From contig NZ_JANAVY020000003.1 of NCBI RefSeq assembly GCF_025195085.2, positions 248,001-312,000 of the forward strand: a stretch of DNA of 64,000 bases, read 5' to 3'. Shown one piece after another: positions 37,827 through 47,623 of the stretch. This stretch comes from Vibrio intestinalis (GTDB taxonomy: Bacteria > Pseudomonadota > Gammaproteobacteria > Enterobacterales > Vibrionaceae). Below the pieces are notes generated by a model. It ran no database searches and was not told where the DNA came from. It saw nothing but the letters and a program-made list of their open reading frames with translations. Position 1 is the stretch's first letter. Each line of letters opens with the position of its first letter. The translations under genes were made by a program, and so were the position numbers.

Positions 37827-38456
37827 ATGGACTCCATGCTGCTTTATACAATTGACCTTTTTGGTACGGCAATTTTTGCTATCTCTGGCGTGCTGCTTGC
37901 GGGCCGCTTAAAAATGGACCCATTTGGTGTCGCGGTACTTGCCAGCGTGACGGCTATTGGCGGCGGTACAATCCGTGACATGGCTTTGGGCGCAACTCCG
38001 GTTTTCTGGATTACTGACACCAATTACCTTTGGGTGATTATTATTACCTGCCTACTGACTATGCTGATCGTCCGTCGACCGAAACGCTTAGCATGGTGGA
38101 TCTTACCTGTTTGTGACGCAATTGGCCTTGCTGTGTTCGTGGGCATTGGCGTAGAAAAAGCCATGATCTATCAAGATTCTGCGATGGTAGCAGTGATCAT
38201 GGGGGTTATAACCGGTTGTGGCGGCGGTATTATCCGTGATGTGCTGGCTCGTGAAGTGCCAATGGTACTGAGAAGTGAAGTTTATGCGACCGCCTGTATT
38301 GTTGGCGGTGTGTTCCATACCACTGCACTGGCAATGGGTTATAGTAACTCAACCGCATTCCTTGCTGGTGTCTTCTTTACCTTACTGATTCGTCTAGGCG
38401 CAATTCGCTGGCACTTATCTCTGCCGACATTTGCTTTGCACAAGCCATCGAATTAA
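37827..38456 (+). CDS. yadS: TRIC family cation channel YadS-like
   Basis: A 209-residue inner-membrane protein with about seven transmembrane segments and the internal duplication typical of the TRIC/UPF0126 family: GGGTIRDMALG near residue 46 and GGGIIRDVLAREVP near 130. Prokaryotic TRIC homologues are potassium channels in structural studies; in the cell the role is unclear. It lies 97 nt after btuF on the same strand and ends at a strong terminator, as in E. coli where yadS is next to btuF. Confidence 0.88.
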   Translation: MDSMLLYTIDLFGTAIFAISGVLLAGRLKMDPFGVAVLASVTAIGGGTIRDMALGATPVFWITDTNYLWVIIITCLLTMLIVRRPKRLAWWILPVCDAIGLAVFVGIGVEKAMIYQDSAMVAVIMGVITGCGGGIIRDVLAREVPMVLRSEVYATACIVGGVFHTTALAMGYSNSTAFLAGVFFTLLIRLGAIRWHLSLPTFALHKPSN

Positions 38457-38475
38457 AGCTTGGAAAAGAACAAAC

Positions 38476-38506
38476 AAAAAGGTCGTCTAATTTAGACGAC
38501 CTTTTT
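38476..38506. terminator. Bidirectional terminator between yadS and thrC
   Basis: AAAAAGGTCGTC-TAATTTA-GACGACCTTTTT, symmetric A- and T-runs, between convergent yadS and thrC. Confidence 0.93.
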
Positions 38507-38531
38507 CTATTCCGGTGAACTTACATTTAAT

Positions 38532-39815
38532 CTACGGCTGAACGCGACGCAGTACTTGCTTAAGTGCATCAAAGTCATTTGCTAGATCTTCTGACAGTAG
38601 CTCCATCACCGCATGTTTGGCTAGTGGGCCTGGTAGCTCAATGTCACTACCTAAAATGTCATCCACCACTTCCTTAAACTTCGCAGGGTGCGCAGTACAC
38701 AAGAATAGGCCTGTTTCACCTTCCGCCAATTGCTCTTCAAGCACTCGGTAAGCAATCGCGCCATGTGGTTCACACAGGTAACCCAGTTCATTTAGGTCAC
38801 GCACTGACTGAGCACTTTGCTCATCAGTCACAGCGCCTTTACCTAACGTTTCTAAGCCCCACTCTTTCACTCGGCAAAGCTCTTCGATACGTGGCCAGTT
38901 GTTTGGCTGGCTAACGTCCATCGCATTAGATGTGGTTGCCACTGTCGGTTTTGGATCCCACTTACCTGTTTCTAGGTAGCGCGGCACAGTATCGTTAGCA
39001 TTGGTCGCGGCAATAAAGCGTTTGATCGGTAAGCCCATTGCTTTAGCAAGCAGACCCGCAGTTAAGTTACCGAAGTTACCACTTGGTACTGAAACAACAA
39101 GATTATCGCGTTGCTCTTTGGTTAGCTGAGATGCAGCTTCAAAGTAGTAACAGATTTGCGCCATTAAACGGCTGATATTGATTGAGTTAGCTGAATTTAA
39201 GCCAATCTCTTCACGTAGCTCAGCATCATCAAAAGCTTGCTTCACTAGCGCCTGACAAGCATCGAAATCGCCATCAATCGCTACGGTATGGATATTTTTA
39301 CCTAGTGTACAGAACAGTTTCTCTTGCAGTGGGCTGATCTTGCCTTTCGGGTAAAGAATCACGACATTAATGTCTTCCATACCATAGAAAGCATGTGCTA
39401 CCGCAGCGCCAGTATCACCAGACGTTGCCGTTAGGATAGTAATCTTACCGCCGTCTGAAACTGCTGCTAAAGATTGCGCCATAAAACGGCCGCCAAAATC
39501 TTTAAACGCCAGTGTTGGGCCATGGAAAAGCTCAAGCGCATAAACACCGTCTTTAACTTGCTTAATCGGTGCTGGGAATTGGAATGCCGCATCAACCATA
39601 GAATTAACTTGCTGCTCTGCAAGCTCTTCACCGATCAATGCCGATAGAATCTTAGTACTACGAGCAACAAAGTCTTGCTCCAGTAGCGCATCCACATCAT
39701 CAAACTTAGGCAGTTCAGATGGGAAAAATAGGCCTTGATTACGACCTAACCCTTGGCGAACGGCTTGGCCAAAGGAAACTTGTTCATCATTTTCTTTTAT
39801 ATTGTAAAGCTTCAT
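38532..39815 (-). CDS. thrC: Threonine synthase
   Basis: A 427-residue PLP enzyme that converts O-phosphohomoserine to threonine. The PLP-lysine region [12 protein letters not shown] (about residue 107) and phosphate-binding loop SVPSGNFGN are clear. It overlaps the thrB stop by four bases (ATGA), the third gene of thrABC. Full length for the gamma-proteobacterial type. Confidence 0.97.
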   Translation of the reverse strand: MKLYNIKENDEQVSFGQAVRQGLGRNQGLFFPSELPKFDDVDALLEQDFVARSTKILSALIGEELAEQQVNSMVDAAFQFPAPIKQVKDGVYALELFHGPTLAFKDFGGRFMAQSLAAVSDGGKITILTATSGDTGAAVAHAFYGMEDINVVILYPKGKISPLQEKLFCTLGKNIHTVAIDGDFDACQALVKQAFDDAELREEIGLNSANSINISRLMAQICYYFEAASQLTKEQRDNLVVSVPSGNFGNLTAGLLAKAMGLPIKRFIAATNANDTVPRYLETGKWDPKPTVATTSNAMDVSQPNNWPRIEELCRVKEWGLETLGKGAVTDEQSAQSVRDLNELGYLCEPHGAIAYRVLEEQLAEGETGLFLCTAHPAKFKEVVDDILGSDIELPGPLAKHAVMELLSEDLANDFDALKQVLRRVQP

Positions 39816-40768
39816 AGCTCACTTCCTGTTACTTTCGAACCTTGCTTGTCTAAGCGACAAACGTGAACGAATCCTTCCTGATTTTGTACATAATTTTGTT
39901 CGAGCCATCGAGCGACACGCTCAGCAGTATCTTGCTCTTTACAGATGCTAAACAGTGTTGGACCACTGCCCGAGATACCGGTTGCTAACGCGCCTGCCGA
40001 TGCCGCATATTTACGCGCATCAGCAAATCCCGGTAGCAGTTTCTCACGATATGGTTCTGCGATCACGTCTTTGATCATTTTGGCGGCTAGCTCTGGCTGC
40101 CCTGAGTGACAAGCATGAATAAAACCGGCTAAGTGACGACCATGAGCGATCACATCTTGGCGACGGTATTGCGACGGCAAAATCGAACGGGCTTCTGCCG
40201 TCGAAACCTTAATCCCCGGGTAAGCCATCACCCAGTACCACTCATCAAAACATGGCACTTCTTGACTGATCACACCCAGCTCTTCAAGCATGAGCTGTAA
40301 TCCGCCTAGGTAGCATGGCGCAACATTGTCGTAGTGGATACCACCAGAGATTTGACCTTCCATTTCACCCATTAGTGCTAACAGCTCTGTCTCATTTAAT
40401 GGCTTAGCATGGAATTGGTTCAATGCATCTAACGCAGCCACAATCGAGCACGCACTAGAGCCTAACCCAGAACCAATTGGCATGTTTTTCTCTAACGTCA
40501 TTGCGACAGGTAAAGGCTCAACACCTTTCTTTGCTAACTCTCGGCAGTACACTCGCCAGCAGTCATAAACGATGTTTTCTTTTGGATCGACGGGTAGCTT
40601 TGAAACAAAGTCACCAGCAGTATCTAGCGTGAATGGCTGCTCGCCTCTCTTCACTAATACTCGGTCACCCAATAGCGTGCCATCAATTGGAGACACGGCC
40701 GCCCCCAACACATCAAAACCCACACTTACGTTGCCAATTGAAGCTGGCGCGTAAACAACGACATCCAT
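39812..40768 (-). CDS. thrB: Homoserine kinase
   Basis: A 318-residue GHMP kinase that phosphorylates homoserine. It starts [22 protein letters not shown]; the GHMP ATP loop [12 protein letters not shown] and the C-terminal [11 protein letters not shown] are present. ATG 40768 gives the usual family length; an upstream in-frame ATG at 40792, with AGGGG seven bases before it, would add eight residues and is also credible. Second gene of the operon. Confidence 0.95.
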   Translation of the reverse strand: MDVVVYAPASIGNVSVGFDVLGAAVSPIDGTLLGDRVLVKRGEQPFTLDTAGDFVSKLPVDPKENIVYDCWRVYCRELAKKGVEPLPVAMTLEKNMPIGSGLGSSACSIVAALDALNQFHAKPLNETELLALMGEMEGQISGGIHYDNVAPCYLGGLQLMLEELGVISQEVPCFDEWYWVMAYPGIKVSTAEARSILPSQYRRQDVIAHGRHLAGFIHACHSGQPELAAKMIKDVIAEPYREKLLPGFADARKYAASAGALATGISGSGPTLFSICKEQDTAERVARWLEQNYVQNQEGFVHVCRLDKQGSKVTGSEL

Positions 40769-40794
40769 ACCACTACTCATATCACTGCTCATCG

Positions 40795-43254
40795 TTAAAC
40801 CCCTAGCTTCCAACCTAATGTACGCATTACATCAGAGAATACACCCGCAGCAGTTACTGCCGTACCAGCACCGTAACCACGCAGCACCAATGGGATTGGG
40901 CTGTAGTAGCGGCTGTAGAAGGCCAGCGCATTTTCGCCATCTTTAATCTTAAACATTGGGTCATCGCCATCCACAGCAGCAATGCTTACGCGGCACTGGC
41001 CATCGACAATCTCACCCACGTAACGCAATACTTTGCCTTCTGCCGCCGCCTCTGATGCAAGTTTTTGGAAGTACGCATCCGCTTCAGGTAGGCGCGCCAT
41101 AAACTCTTCAACGCTGCCTGAATCGTCAAAACCTGGTGGTAGAGCTTGGTCAACAATCACATCTTCAAGTTCAAGATTCATTCCCGCTTCACGAGCCAAG
41201 ATAAGTAGCTTACGCGCGACATCCATACCCGATAAATCATCACGAGGGTCAGGCTCTGTAAAGCCATTATCTTTCGCAATATTAGTCGCTTGGCTTAGGG
41301 TCATGCCTTCATCAAGCTTACCGAAGATGTAAGACAGCGAGCCAGACAGAATGCCAGAGAAACGCTCTAGCTCATCACCTGCTGAAATGAGGTTTTGCAA
41401 GTTTTCGATAACCGGCAGACCGGCACCTACCGTTGTTTCGTACATCAACTTACGACGTGAGCTACGCGCTACATCGCGAAGCTGATGGTAGTAAGCCATG
41501 CTCGAAGTGTTGGCTTTTTTGTTTGGCGTCACAACGTGGAAGCCTGCCGCCAAGAAATCTGCATATTGCTCAGCAATCTTCTCGCTCGATGTACAATCAA
41601 CTAATACTGGGTTGATGATGTGATTACGCTGAACCAGTGACGTTAAACGCGGTAGACTGAACTCTTCGCTGATACCATTTAAGCGATCACGCCAGTGATC
41701 GAGCGGAAGGCCTTCACCATCGAGCAATACGCCCTTACTGTTCGCAAGGCCACAAACTCGCAGTACGATCCCCTTCTCTGCCAATTTTGCTTGCTGGCGT
41801 TGAATCTGATCCACCAGTTCACCACCGACGCCGCCAACACCAACGATGAAGACATCCAAAAAGTGCTTCGAGTTAAATAAGTTCTCGTGACATGCTTTGA
41901 TTGCTTCAGAGATTTTGTCTTCTGGTATCACCGCTGAGATAGCACGTTCCGATGAACCCTGCGCGATAGCAACGATGTTTACGTTAACTTCGGCTAATGA
42001 TGAGAAGAACTGAGAAGCCACGCCGCGAGAAGTTCGCATACCGTCACCAACCAAAGTTACGATCGCAACATGATCGATAAACTCTACTGGCTCTAGCAGA
42101 CCATCTTTAAGCTCTAGCTCAAAAGAATCACGCAATGCTTGCTGAGCGCGCGCTTTATCTTCCGCCTCAATACAGAAACTGATGCTGTACTCAGAAGATG
42201 ACTGAGTGATAAGTACAATCGATACGCCCGCAGATGACATCGCACCAAAGACACGGCTTGCCATGCCCACCATACCTTTCATACCCGGGCCTGATACATT
42301 GACCATTGTCAGGTCACTTAAAGTCGTGATGCCTTTGATCGCAAGATTGTCTTCACCAGTGTCTTGGCCAATTAGCGTACCCGCACCTTGTGGGTTAAAG
42401 CTGTTTTTGATCAGACATGGGATATGGAACTGAGCAATCGGCGCGATAGTTTTCGGGTGCAGAACAGATGCACCGAAATAGGAAAGCTCCATTGCTTCTT
42501 GATAGCTGAGTGATTTAAGCAAGCGCGCGTCATCGACTAAGCGAGGATCACAGTTGTAAACACCATCAACGTCAGTCCAGATTTCACAGCAATCCGCACG
42601 TAAGCACGCCGCCAATACCGCTGCTGAGTAATCAGAGCCATTACGACCTAGTGTCACCAACTCGCCTTTTTCATTACCTGCGGTAAAGCCCGGCATGATG
42701 TTAACGTGGCCTTGAGGTAATGGTTTTTGACGGAAGTTCTGAGTTGAAACATCCACATCAACCATAGCTTCAAGGTGATCACCACGAGCAAATAGGTACT
42801 CCACAGGGTCAATCAGACTCGCTGCTTGGCCTTTTGCTTCAAGTACCGCTTTCATCAGTTGAATCGACACACGCTCACCTTTACTAATGATGCGTGCGTT
42901 TACGTTGTCTGGGCACATGCCTAACAAGCTAATGCCATTTACGTACTGGCGTAATTGATTAAGCGAGGTTTTAACTTGATTGTCGTAGCCACTGCCATCG
43001 ATGCTTGGCAAAACTTGCTTGATGTCTTGAAAAAGATCGCGGAACGCATCTTCTAGGTCGGCGATTTGCAACTCGGCATCGCCCTTTTTCAATGAAGCTT
43101 CAATAACCGCAACCAGCTTGTTGGTTGTTTTACCCGGCGCTGAGAGCACAACGGCAACTTCTTCTTGCTGCGCATTATTTGCAATGATATCCGCAGCCCG
43201 TAAAAAACGATCCGCATCGGCTAACGATGAGCCACCAAATTTTAAAACTCGCAT
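40795..43254 (-). CDS. thrA: Bifunctional aspartokinase I / homoserine dehydrogenase I
   Basis: An 819-residue bifunctional enzyme for the first and third steps of threonine synthesis. N-terminal aspartate kinase starts [17 protein letters not shown]; two ACT domains (about 315-460) bind threonine for feedback inhibition; the C-terminal homoserine dehydrogenase has the NAD-binding [13 protein letters not shown] and the HSD region. ATG 43254 was chosen; the frame extends 4 codons further. Length equals that of E. coli ThrA, and it is controlled by the upstream attenuator. Confidence 0.97.
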   Translation of the reverse strand: MRVLKFGGSSLADADRFLRAADIIANNAQQEEVAVVLSAPGKTTNKLVAVIEASLKKGDAELQIADLEDAFRDLFQDIKQVLPSIDGSGYDNQVKTSLNQLRQYVNGISLLGMCPDNVNARIISKGERVSIQLMKAVLEAKGQAASLIDPVEYLFARGDHLEAMVDVDVSTQNFRQKPLPQGHVNIMPGFTAGNEKGELVTLGRNGSDYSAAVLAACLRADCCEIWTDVDGVYNCDPRLVDDARLLKSLSYQEAMELSYFGASVLHPKTIAPIAQFHIPCLIKNSFNPQGAGTLIGQDTGEDNLAIKGITTLSDLTMVNVSGPGMKGMVGMASRVFGAMSSAGVSIVLITQSSSEYSISFCIEAEDKARAQQALRDSFELELKDGLLEPVEFIDHVAIVTLVGDGMRTSRGVASQFFSSLAEVNVNIVAIAQGSSERAISAVIPEDKISEAIKACHENLFNSKHFLDVFIVGVGGVGGELVDQIQRQQAKLAEKGIVLRVCGLANSKGVLLDGEGLPLDHWRDRLNGISEEFSLPRLTSLVQRNHIINPVLVDCTSSEKIAEQYADFLAAGFHVVTPNKKANTSSMAYYHQLRDVARSSRRKLMYETTVGAGLPVIENLQNLISAGDELERFSGILSGSLSYIFGKLDEGMTLSQATNIAKDNGFTEPDPRDDLSGMDVARKLLILAREAGMNLELEDVIVDQALPPGFDDSGSVEEFMARLPEADAYFQKLASEAAAEGKVLRYVGEIVDGQCRVSIAAVDGDDPMFKIKDGENALAFYSRYYSPIPLVLRGYGAGTAVTAAGVFSDVMRTLGWKLGV

Positions 43255-43283
43255 CCCTGTCTCCAAATTTTCTTATAAATTGG

Positions 43284-43326
43284 CATAAAAAAAGGCCTGT
43301 ACCGAATGGGTTACAGGCCTTTTTTT
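43284..43326 (-). terminator. thr operon attenuator (terminator)
   Basis: Minus-strand AGGCCTGTA-ACCCATTCGG-TACAGGCCT followed by seven T, between thrL and thrA. An alternative pairing with the end of the leader peptide region (GCAGGC at 43346-43351 with GCCTGT at 43313-43318) would disrupt the stem, the expected antiterminator. Confidence 0.92.
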
Positions 43327-43339
43327 GAATTTCTTTCGC

Positions 43340-43393
43340 TTAGCAGCCTGCCCCAACGCGTGTGGTGTCGGTAATAATAATGGTTGTGGTCAT
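43340..43393 (-). CDS. thrL: thr operon leader peptide
   Basis: A 17-residue peptide, MTTTIIITDTTRVGAGC, ends 14 nt before the attenuator stem. Six Thr and three Ile codons make it a sensor of charged tRNA-Thr and tRNA-Ile: when both are scarce the ribosome stalls and the terminator is not formed. E. coli ThrL is longer (21 aa) with 8 Thr and 4 Ile, but the design is the same. Too short for automatic gene callers. Confidence 0.92.
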   Translation of the reverse strand: MTTTIIITDTTRVGAGC

Positions 43394-43683
43394 TACTGTT
43401 AGGCTGTTATGAAACATATGGTTTTGTTGAATATTGTGTGTTTGCTTACCCATACAATTACCTTATTCACTAACAACTAGTCAACGAAAAGTTTTGCTTT
43501 TTTGCTTTTTAACTTGCTCAACATTCAATCAAGGCGTACAAAACAACGCCAAGATCACAGTGAAACTGTACGCTTATGTCATAATAACGAATTGGAATAT
43601 AAATCTTGCGACTAGTTCGGAAGTTTTATGCTTTAATTACAGGGCAGTGGAAAAAATGAACAGCGAATAGTATGGAGCGGCGT
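43394..43683. promoter_or_regulatory. Divergent region thrL / envelope protein
   Basis: AT-rich 290-nt gap holding the thr promoter on the minus strand and the promoter of the next gene on the plus strand. Plus-strand open frame 43434-43670 exists but has no SD and no gene-like composition. Confidence 0.5.
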
Positions 43684-44142
43684 ATGAAAAAAATAATCAG
43701 CCTCACTCTTGCTTTGCTTAGCGGCACGGCTTTCGCTACTGATCTGCCCATTTTACCTGCACATCAAAACAACACGCCTTTTAAGCCTTTCATCTCTAGT
43801 GAAAGTAACCAATATCGCTTCGACTCTTGGACAATTGATGGCGGCTACTCTTATAGCCTATTCGATAATCTTGATCTGTATGTAGGCGCTCGTTTGAATA
43901 ACGGCAAAAATAATGAAGGTGGCTTCTTAAGTGGTGTGAGCTACCAAGTTTCCCCTCGTCTATCGGTCAAAAGTACTTTGCATTCATACTCTGATATCAC
44001 CGCGCCGAGCGGTAAAGAAGAAGGGATTGGTGCGGAAGTCTCTAGCCGTGTTCAACTAACCGAGAACATCGATTTGCATGCCACCCTTGATTATCAAGAG
44101 TGGCAGCAAGGTGTTGAAGTCGGCTTAGGGTTTCGATTCTAG
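43684..44142 (+). CDS. Small predicted outer-membrane beta-barrel protein
   Basis: A 152-residue protein with a signal peptide ([18 protein letters not shown], then TDLP). The mature part alternates polar and aromatic residues ([25 protein letters not shown], for instance the [15 protein letters not shown] stretch) and ends in GLGFRF, the aromatic C-terminal beta-signal of outer-membrane proteins. Start ATG 43684 is preferred to the upstream in-frame start at 43672. The stop overlaps the convergent rraA stop. I do not recognise a named family; function unknown. Confidence 0.7.
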   Translation: MKKIISLTLALLSGTAFATDLPILPAHQNNTPFKPFISSESNQYRFDSWTIDGGYSYSLFDNLDLYVGARLNNGKNNEGGFLSGVSYQVSPRLSVKSTLHSYSDITAPSGKEEGIGAEVSSRVQLTENIDLHATLDYQEWQQGVEVGLGFRF

Positions 44143-44624
44143 TTCCAATTGAGTAATTCAGTTGACGTCAAAATCCCATTCCAATCCGCATAGATATAAT
44201 CACCCGGTTGAATCATCTGATTTTGAATCGTCAGCGTGACGTTCACTTCGCCTGCGCCACGTTTTTCTGTTTTAAATGGGCAAGTGCCTAGCGCTTGAAT
44301 GCCCAACTCCATTTCGGCCATGATAGCGACATCACGCACTGCACCATAGATGATGACGCCTTCCCAGTTATTCTCTATTGCTAAGATTGCTAACTGATCG
44401 CCCATCAGTGCTTTTTGGCAGGAGCCATTTCCATCCACAACAAGCACTTTACCAGTACCATCTTGCTCTAGCATGTCACGAACCTTAGAGTTGTCGTGAT
44501 AGCAACGTACAGTGACTATTTCTCCCCAAAAAGCACTCTTACGGCCAAAGTTACTTAGTGGTAAATTTACGTAAGTGACGTGATCTGCAAACTTGTCACA
44601 AATATCCGGCGTAATATCTCTCAT
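44139..44624 (-). CDS. rraA: Regulator of ribonuclease E activity A
   Basis: A 161-residue protein that in E. coli binds and inhibits RNase E, globally stabilising mRNAs. It starts [20 protein letters not shown], and the trimeric RraA/MenG fold is indicated by [15 protein letters not shown] and [23 protein letters not shown]. Its TAG stop and the TAG of the convergent beta-barrel gene share the palindrome CTAG, giving a four-base overlap. Confidence 0.95.
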   Translation of the reverse strand: MRDITPDICDKFADHVTYVNLPLSNFGRKSAFWGEIVTVRCYHDNSKVRDMLEQDGTGKVLVVDGNGSCQKALMGDQLAILAIENNWEGVIIYGAVRDVAIMAEMELGIQALGTCPFKTEKRGAGEVNVTLTIQNQMIQPGDYIYADWNGILTSTELLNWN

Positions 44625-44654
44625 GTTTCCTCCATGATGCTAATTTTGAATTCC

Positions 44655-45044
44655 TTATCTAAGCCGAAACAACCATTCTCCTAGATTAATTTCTGTTCGA
44701 TCTGGCAAACACGATAACAAAAATAATTGCTTACCCTGTACAAAATAGATCGCATTTTGGTGATATTTTTGCGCTAGATCTATCGCTTGTTGTTTGGTGA
44801 TTACAATGGCAAAGCTCGCTTCCGCCCATGAAAAATCTTCATTTCCTACTAAAACATCAACGCAAACTTTGCGACACACCTCACTACGTAACTGACTATT
44901 TTTTAAGCCATTTTCTTGTTCTGAGCAAAGCTTACTGTATGGATTGCATGCAGTAACAATTGCAAAATCTTGCTGAGGAGGTGGGGAGGCAAATTTAAAG
45001 TAGGGATCAGCATATGCCTGCCATAACTGCGCATCTATCATCAT
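44655..45044 (-). CDS. DUF3293 family protein
   Basis: A 129-residue protein. FAIVTACNPYSKLCSEQEN followed by NSQLRSEV and FSWAEASFAIV, then AIDLAQKYHQNAIYFVQGKQLFLLSC, matches my recollection of DUF3293, a small soluble family of unknown function. It lies 30 nt upstream of rraA on the same strand, so probably cotranscribed. No signal peptide. Family assignment is not confirmed by search. Confidence 0.62.
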   Translation of the reverse strand: MMIDAQLWQAYADPYFKFASPPPQQDFAIVTACNPYSKLCSEQENGLKNSQLRSEVCRKVCVDVLVGNEDFSWAEASFAIVITKQQAIDLAQKYHQNAIYFVQGKQLFLLSCLPDRTEINLGEWLFRLR

Positions 45045-45370
45045 ATAATCATTAATTTTACATTTATCAGTTACTATTAATATTTGTTACATCGATTCTC
45101 TTGATATAAATCAACAAAGTGCATGGAATTAACATTTGTGCATTGTTAGCATGCTGTTAACTATATAAAATTCGTTTCAACGCCTAATAGAACAAATGAG
45201 GACAAGGGACCTCTTCTGTAAGAAAGTAACACCAAGGATGGCGGGTTACCAAAGACAGTGTTTTTTTAAACTCTTTGGTTTATTATCAATAGCAAATTAT
45301 CTGTATGTAATATTTTTGCCTAGAATTTATTCTATTAGCACAATTTTTTCACAAGTTTAGGTACCGCCAA
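45045..45370. promoter_or_regulatory. Divergent region and arcA leader
   Basis: A 326-nt gap. The plus strand near 45145-45175 holds TTGTTA and TATATAAAAT as possible promoter elements. The leader holds a perfect 8-bp hairpin ACCAAAGA / TCTTTGGT at 45248-45255 and 45272-45279 with a U-rich 16-nt loop, and an overlapping GTAAC/GTTAC pair (45226 and 45245). Confidence 0.5.
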
Positions 45371-46087
45371 ATGCAAACCCCGCAGATTCTTATCGTTGAA
45401 GATGAGCAAGTAACTCGTAACACTCTAAAGAGTATTTTTGAAGCAGAGGGATACGCTGTTTATGAGGCCAGCGACGGTGAAGAGATGCACCAAGTTCTAT
45501 CTGATAACCAGATCAACTTGGTAATCATGGACATCAATCTTCCAGGTAAAAATGGTCTTCTCCTTGCACGTGAGCTTCGCGAGCAAGCTAACGTTGCACT
45601 GATGTTCTTAACTGGTCGTGACAACGAAGTAGACAAGATCCTTGGCCTAGAAATTGGTGCTGACGATTACATCACTAAGCCATTCAACCCTCGTGAGCTA
45701 ACTATCCGTGCTCGTAACCTACTAAACCGCTCTATGAACGCAAACGCGGTTCAAGAAGAGAAACGTAGCGTTGAGAAATACCAATTCAACGGTTGGGTGC
45801 TAGACATCAACAGTCGCTCTCTAGTAAGCCCTGATGGTGACAGCTACAAGCTACCTCGCTCAGAGTTCCGTGCACTACTGCACTTCTGTGAGAACCCAGG
45901 TAAGATCCAAACTCGTGCAGATCTTCTTAAGAAGATGACTGGTCGCGAGCTAAAACCACACGATCGTACAGTTGACGTAACGATTCGTCGCATCCGTAAA
46001 CACTTTGAATCAGTGTCTGGTACGCCAGAAATCATCGCGACGATTCACGGTGAAGGCTACCGCTTCTGTGGTGACCTAGAAGACTAA
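45371..46087 (+). CDS. arcA: Aerobic respiration control response regulator ArcA
   Basis: A 238-residue OmpR-type response regulator phosphorylated by ArcB under low oxygen; it represses respiratory genes. Receiver domain with phospho-acceptor Asp54 ([12 protein letters not shown]) and the conserved Lys in [11 protein letters not shown]-terminal winged helix ([20 protein letters not shown]). Full length and well-expressed codon use. The gene is monocistronic and ends at a bidirectional terminator shared with truB. Confidence 0.97.
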   Translation: MQTPQILIVEDEQVTRNTLKSIFEAEGYAVYEASDGEEMHQVLSDNQINLVIMDINLPGKNGLLLARELREQANVALMFLTGRDNEVDKILGLEIGADDYITKPFNPRELTIRARNLLNRSMNANAVQEEKRSVEKYQFNGWVLDINSRSLVSPDGDSYKLPRSEFRALLHFCENPGKIQTRADLLKKMTGRELKPHDRTVDVTIRRIRKHFESVSGTPEIIATIHGEGYRFCGDLED

Positions 46088-46111
46088 TTGTGCACAATTA
46101 GCCAGATACTA

Positions 46112-46137
46112 AAAAGGAGCCAATTGGCTCCTTTTTT
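46112..46137. terminator. Bidirectional terminator between arcA and truB
   Basis: AAAAAGGAGCC-AATT-GGCTCCTTTTTT between convergent arcA and truB. It serves both. Confidence 0.92.
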
Positions 46138-46165
46138 ATTTCAGCTTAACGAACAACAAACTTGG

Positions 46166-47119
46166 TTATTCGTTTTCTACTGGCTCACGAAACACTACTA
46201 AGCGTTTCGGTGCAACACGACCATTATCATCAATGTTAGCAACACCGATAAATAACTTCTCTTCACCACTGGTCATTCGCACTGTGCCTTCTGCGGGTGC
46301 ACCCGCAACTTGTACTGGCATACCATGCTGGACAAGGTCAGTCAGCTCAGCGTTCATGTTTACTTCAGGAAGATCAGCAACCGCTGTATCCATCGGCAGC
46401 AATAGTGGGTCTAAAAGCTCTTTTGGTGCTTTCTCATCACGATGTGCTTGCTCTAGTAGCTCATTAAGCTGCTCTAGCGTGACCATCTTCTCATATGGGT
46501 AATCAGCCACTGCGGTACGGCGCAGCATAGTGACGTGAGCGCCACAACCTAGCATTTCACCAAGATCATCAACGATAGTACGGATGTAAGTACCTTTAGA
46601 GCAATGTACTTCCATCTCTACTTCATCGCCTTCAAAGCGATGCAATACGATATCGTAAACCGTGATTTTACGAGATTCACGCGGCACTTCGATACCTTGG
46701 CGAGCATACTCATAAAGAGGCTTTCCTTGATATTTCAATGCAGAGAACATCGATGGTATTTGATCAGACTCGCCACGGAAGCTCTCAACGCATTCCTTTA
46801 GCTTATCCAACTCAACATTCACCGGACGCGTTTCTACCACTTCACCGTCTGAATCAGACGTATTGGTGCGCTCACCAAGTTTCGCGATAACGCGGTAGCG
46901 CTTGTCTGAATCCAGTAGGAATTGGGAAAATTTGGTCGCTTCCCCTAAACAGATAGGCAACATGCCTGTCGCTAGAGGGTCAAGCGCACCCGTATGTCCC
47001 GCTTTTTCTGCGAAGTAGATACGCTTAACTTTTTGCAATGCGTCGTTAGAAGAGATACCAGTAGGCTTATCCAGTAGGATAACGCCATCAATAGGACGAC
47101 CTTTACGACGACGAGCCAT
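46166..47119 (-). CDS. truB: tRNA pseudouridine55 synthase
   Basis: A 317-residue pseudouridine synthase that modifies U55 in the T loop of tRNAs. The catalytic Asp is at 47 in [15 protein letters not shown], after the [16 protein letters not shown]-terminus; the C-terminal PUA-like domain follows. Its ATG overlaps the rbfA stop by one base. In E. coli rpsO follows directly; here truB is followed by the terminator and convergent arcA. Confidence 0.96.
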   Translation of the reverse strand: MARRRKGRPIDGVILLDKPTGISSNDALQKVKRIYFAEKAGHTGALDPLATGMLPICLGEATKFSQFLLDSDKRYRVIAKLGERTNTSDSDGEVVETRPVNVELDKLKECVESFRGESDQIPSMFSALKYQGKPLYEYARQGIEVPRESRKITVYDIVLHRFEGDEVEMEVHCSKGTYIRTIVDDLGEMLGCGAHVTMLRRTAVADYPYEKMVTLEQLNELLEQAHRDEKAPKELLDPLLLPMDTAVADLPEVNMNAELTDLVQHGMPVQVAGAPAEGTVRMTSGEEKLFIGVANIDDNGRVAPKRLVVFREPVENE

Positions 47120-47514
47120 TACTCTTCGTCCTCACGACCAGAGTCTTTTTGCTTCTGCTTATCTTGGCTTACGACTTCGCTTACCAAGTTAGACATGCGC
47201 ATACCTTCTACCAACGTGTTGTCGTAGTGGAAACGAATCTCTGGAGTAAGACGTAGACGAATACGCTTACCTAGCATCATGCGAATGTGAGCTTCGTGTT
47301 CACGAAGCGCTGTTAGGCATGATTCAGGCGTTTGCTCGCCCACACATAGGAAAGTAACGAATACTTTTGCGTAAGCAAGGTCACGTGACACTTCTACATC
47401 AGAAATGGTCACCATACCTAAGCGAGAATCACGCACTTCACGTTGCAGGATCATCGCTAATTCTTTTTGCAGCTGCTGCGCTACGCGCTGCGTGCGGCTA
47501 AATTCTTTTGACAT
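47119..47514 (-). CDS. rbfA: Ribosome-binding factor A
   Basis: A 131-residue KH-fold protein needed for 30S maturation and cold adaptation. It starts [20 protein letters not shown] at ATG 47514; the longer open frame to 47580 lacks family similarity. The [10 protein letters not shown] strand and the C-terminal acidic tail are typical. Sits between infB and truB in the usual order. Confidence 0.95.
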   Translation of the reverse strand: MSKEFSRTQRVAQQLQKELAMILQREVRDSRLGMVTISDVEVSRDLAYAKVFVTFLCVGEQTPESCLTALREHEAHIRMMLGKRIRLRLTPEIRFHYDNTLVEGMRMSNLVSEVVSQDKQKQKDSGREDEE

Positions 47515-47623
47515 AACTTTTCTCTTATTAGAAAGAATGGGGGGATGGATAATTCCAGCCCCCCATGGCGTATTCAACAACCTATTACTGCATGCCTAAG
47601 GGCGTGCGAGTAATTTTAGTCAA

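Noticed and set aside
43434..43670. Plus-strand 78-aa frame upstream of the envelope protein
   Set aside because: No Shine-Dalgarno, no recognisable composition, and it lies in the thr promoter region; most likely chance.
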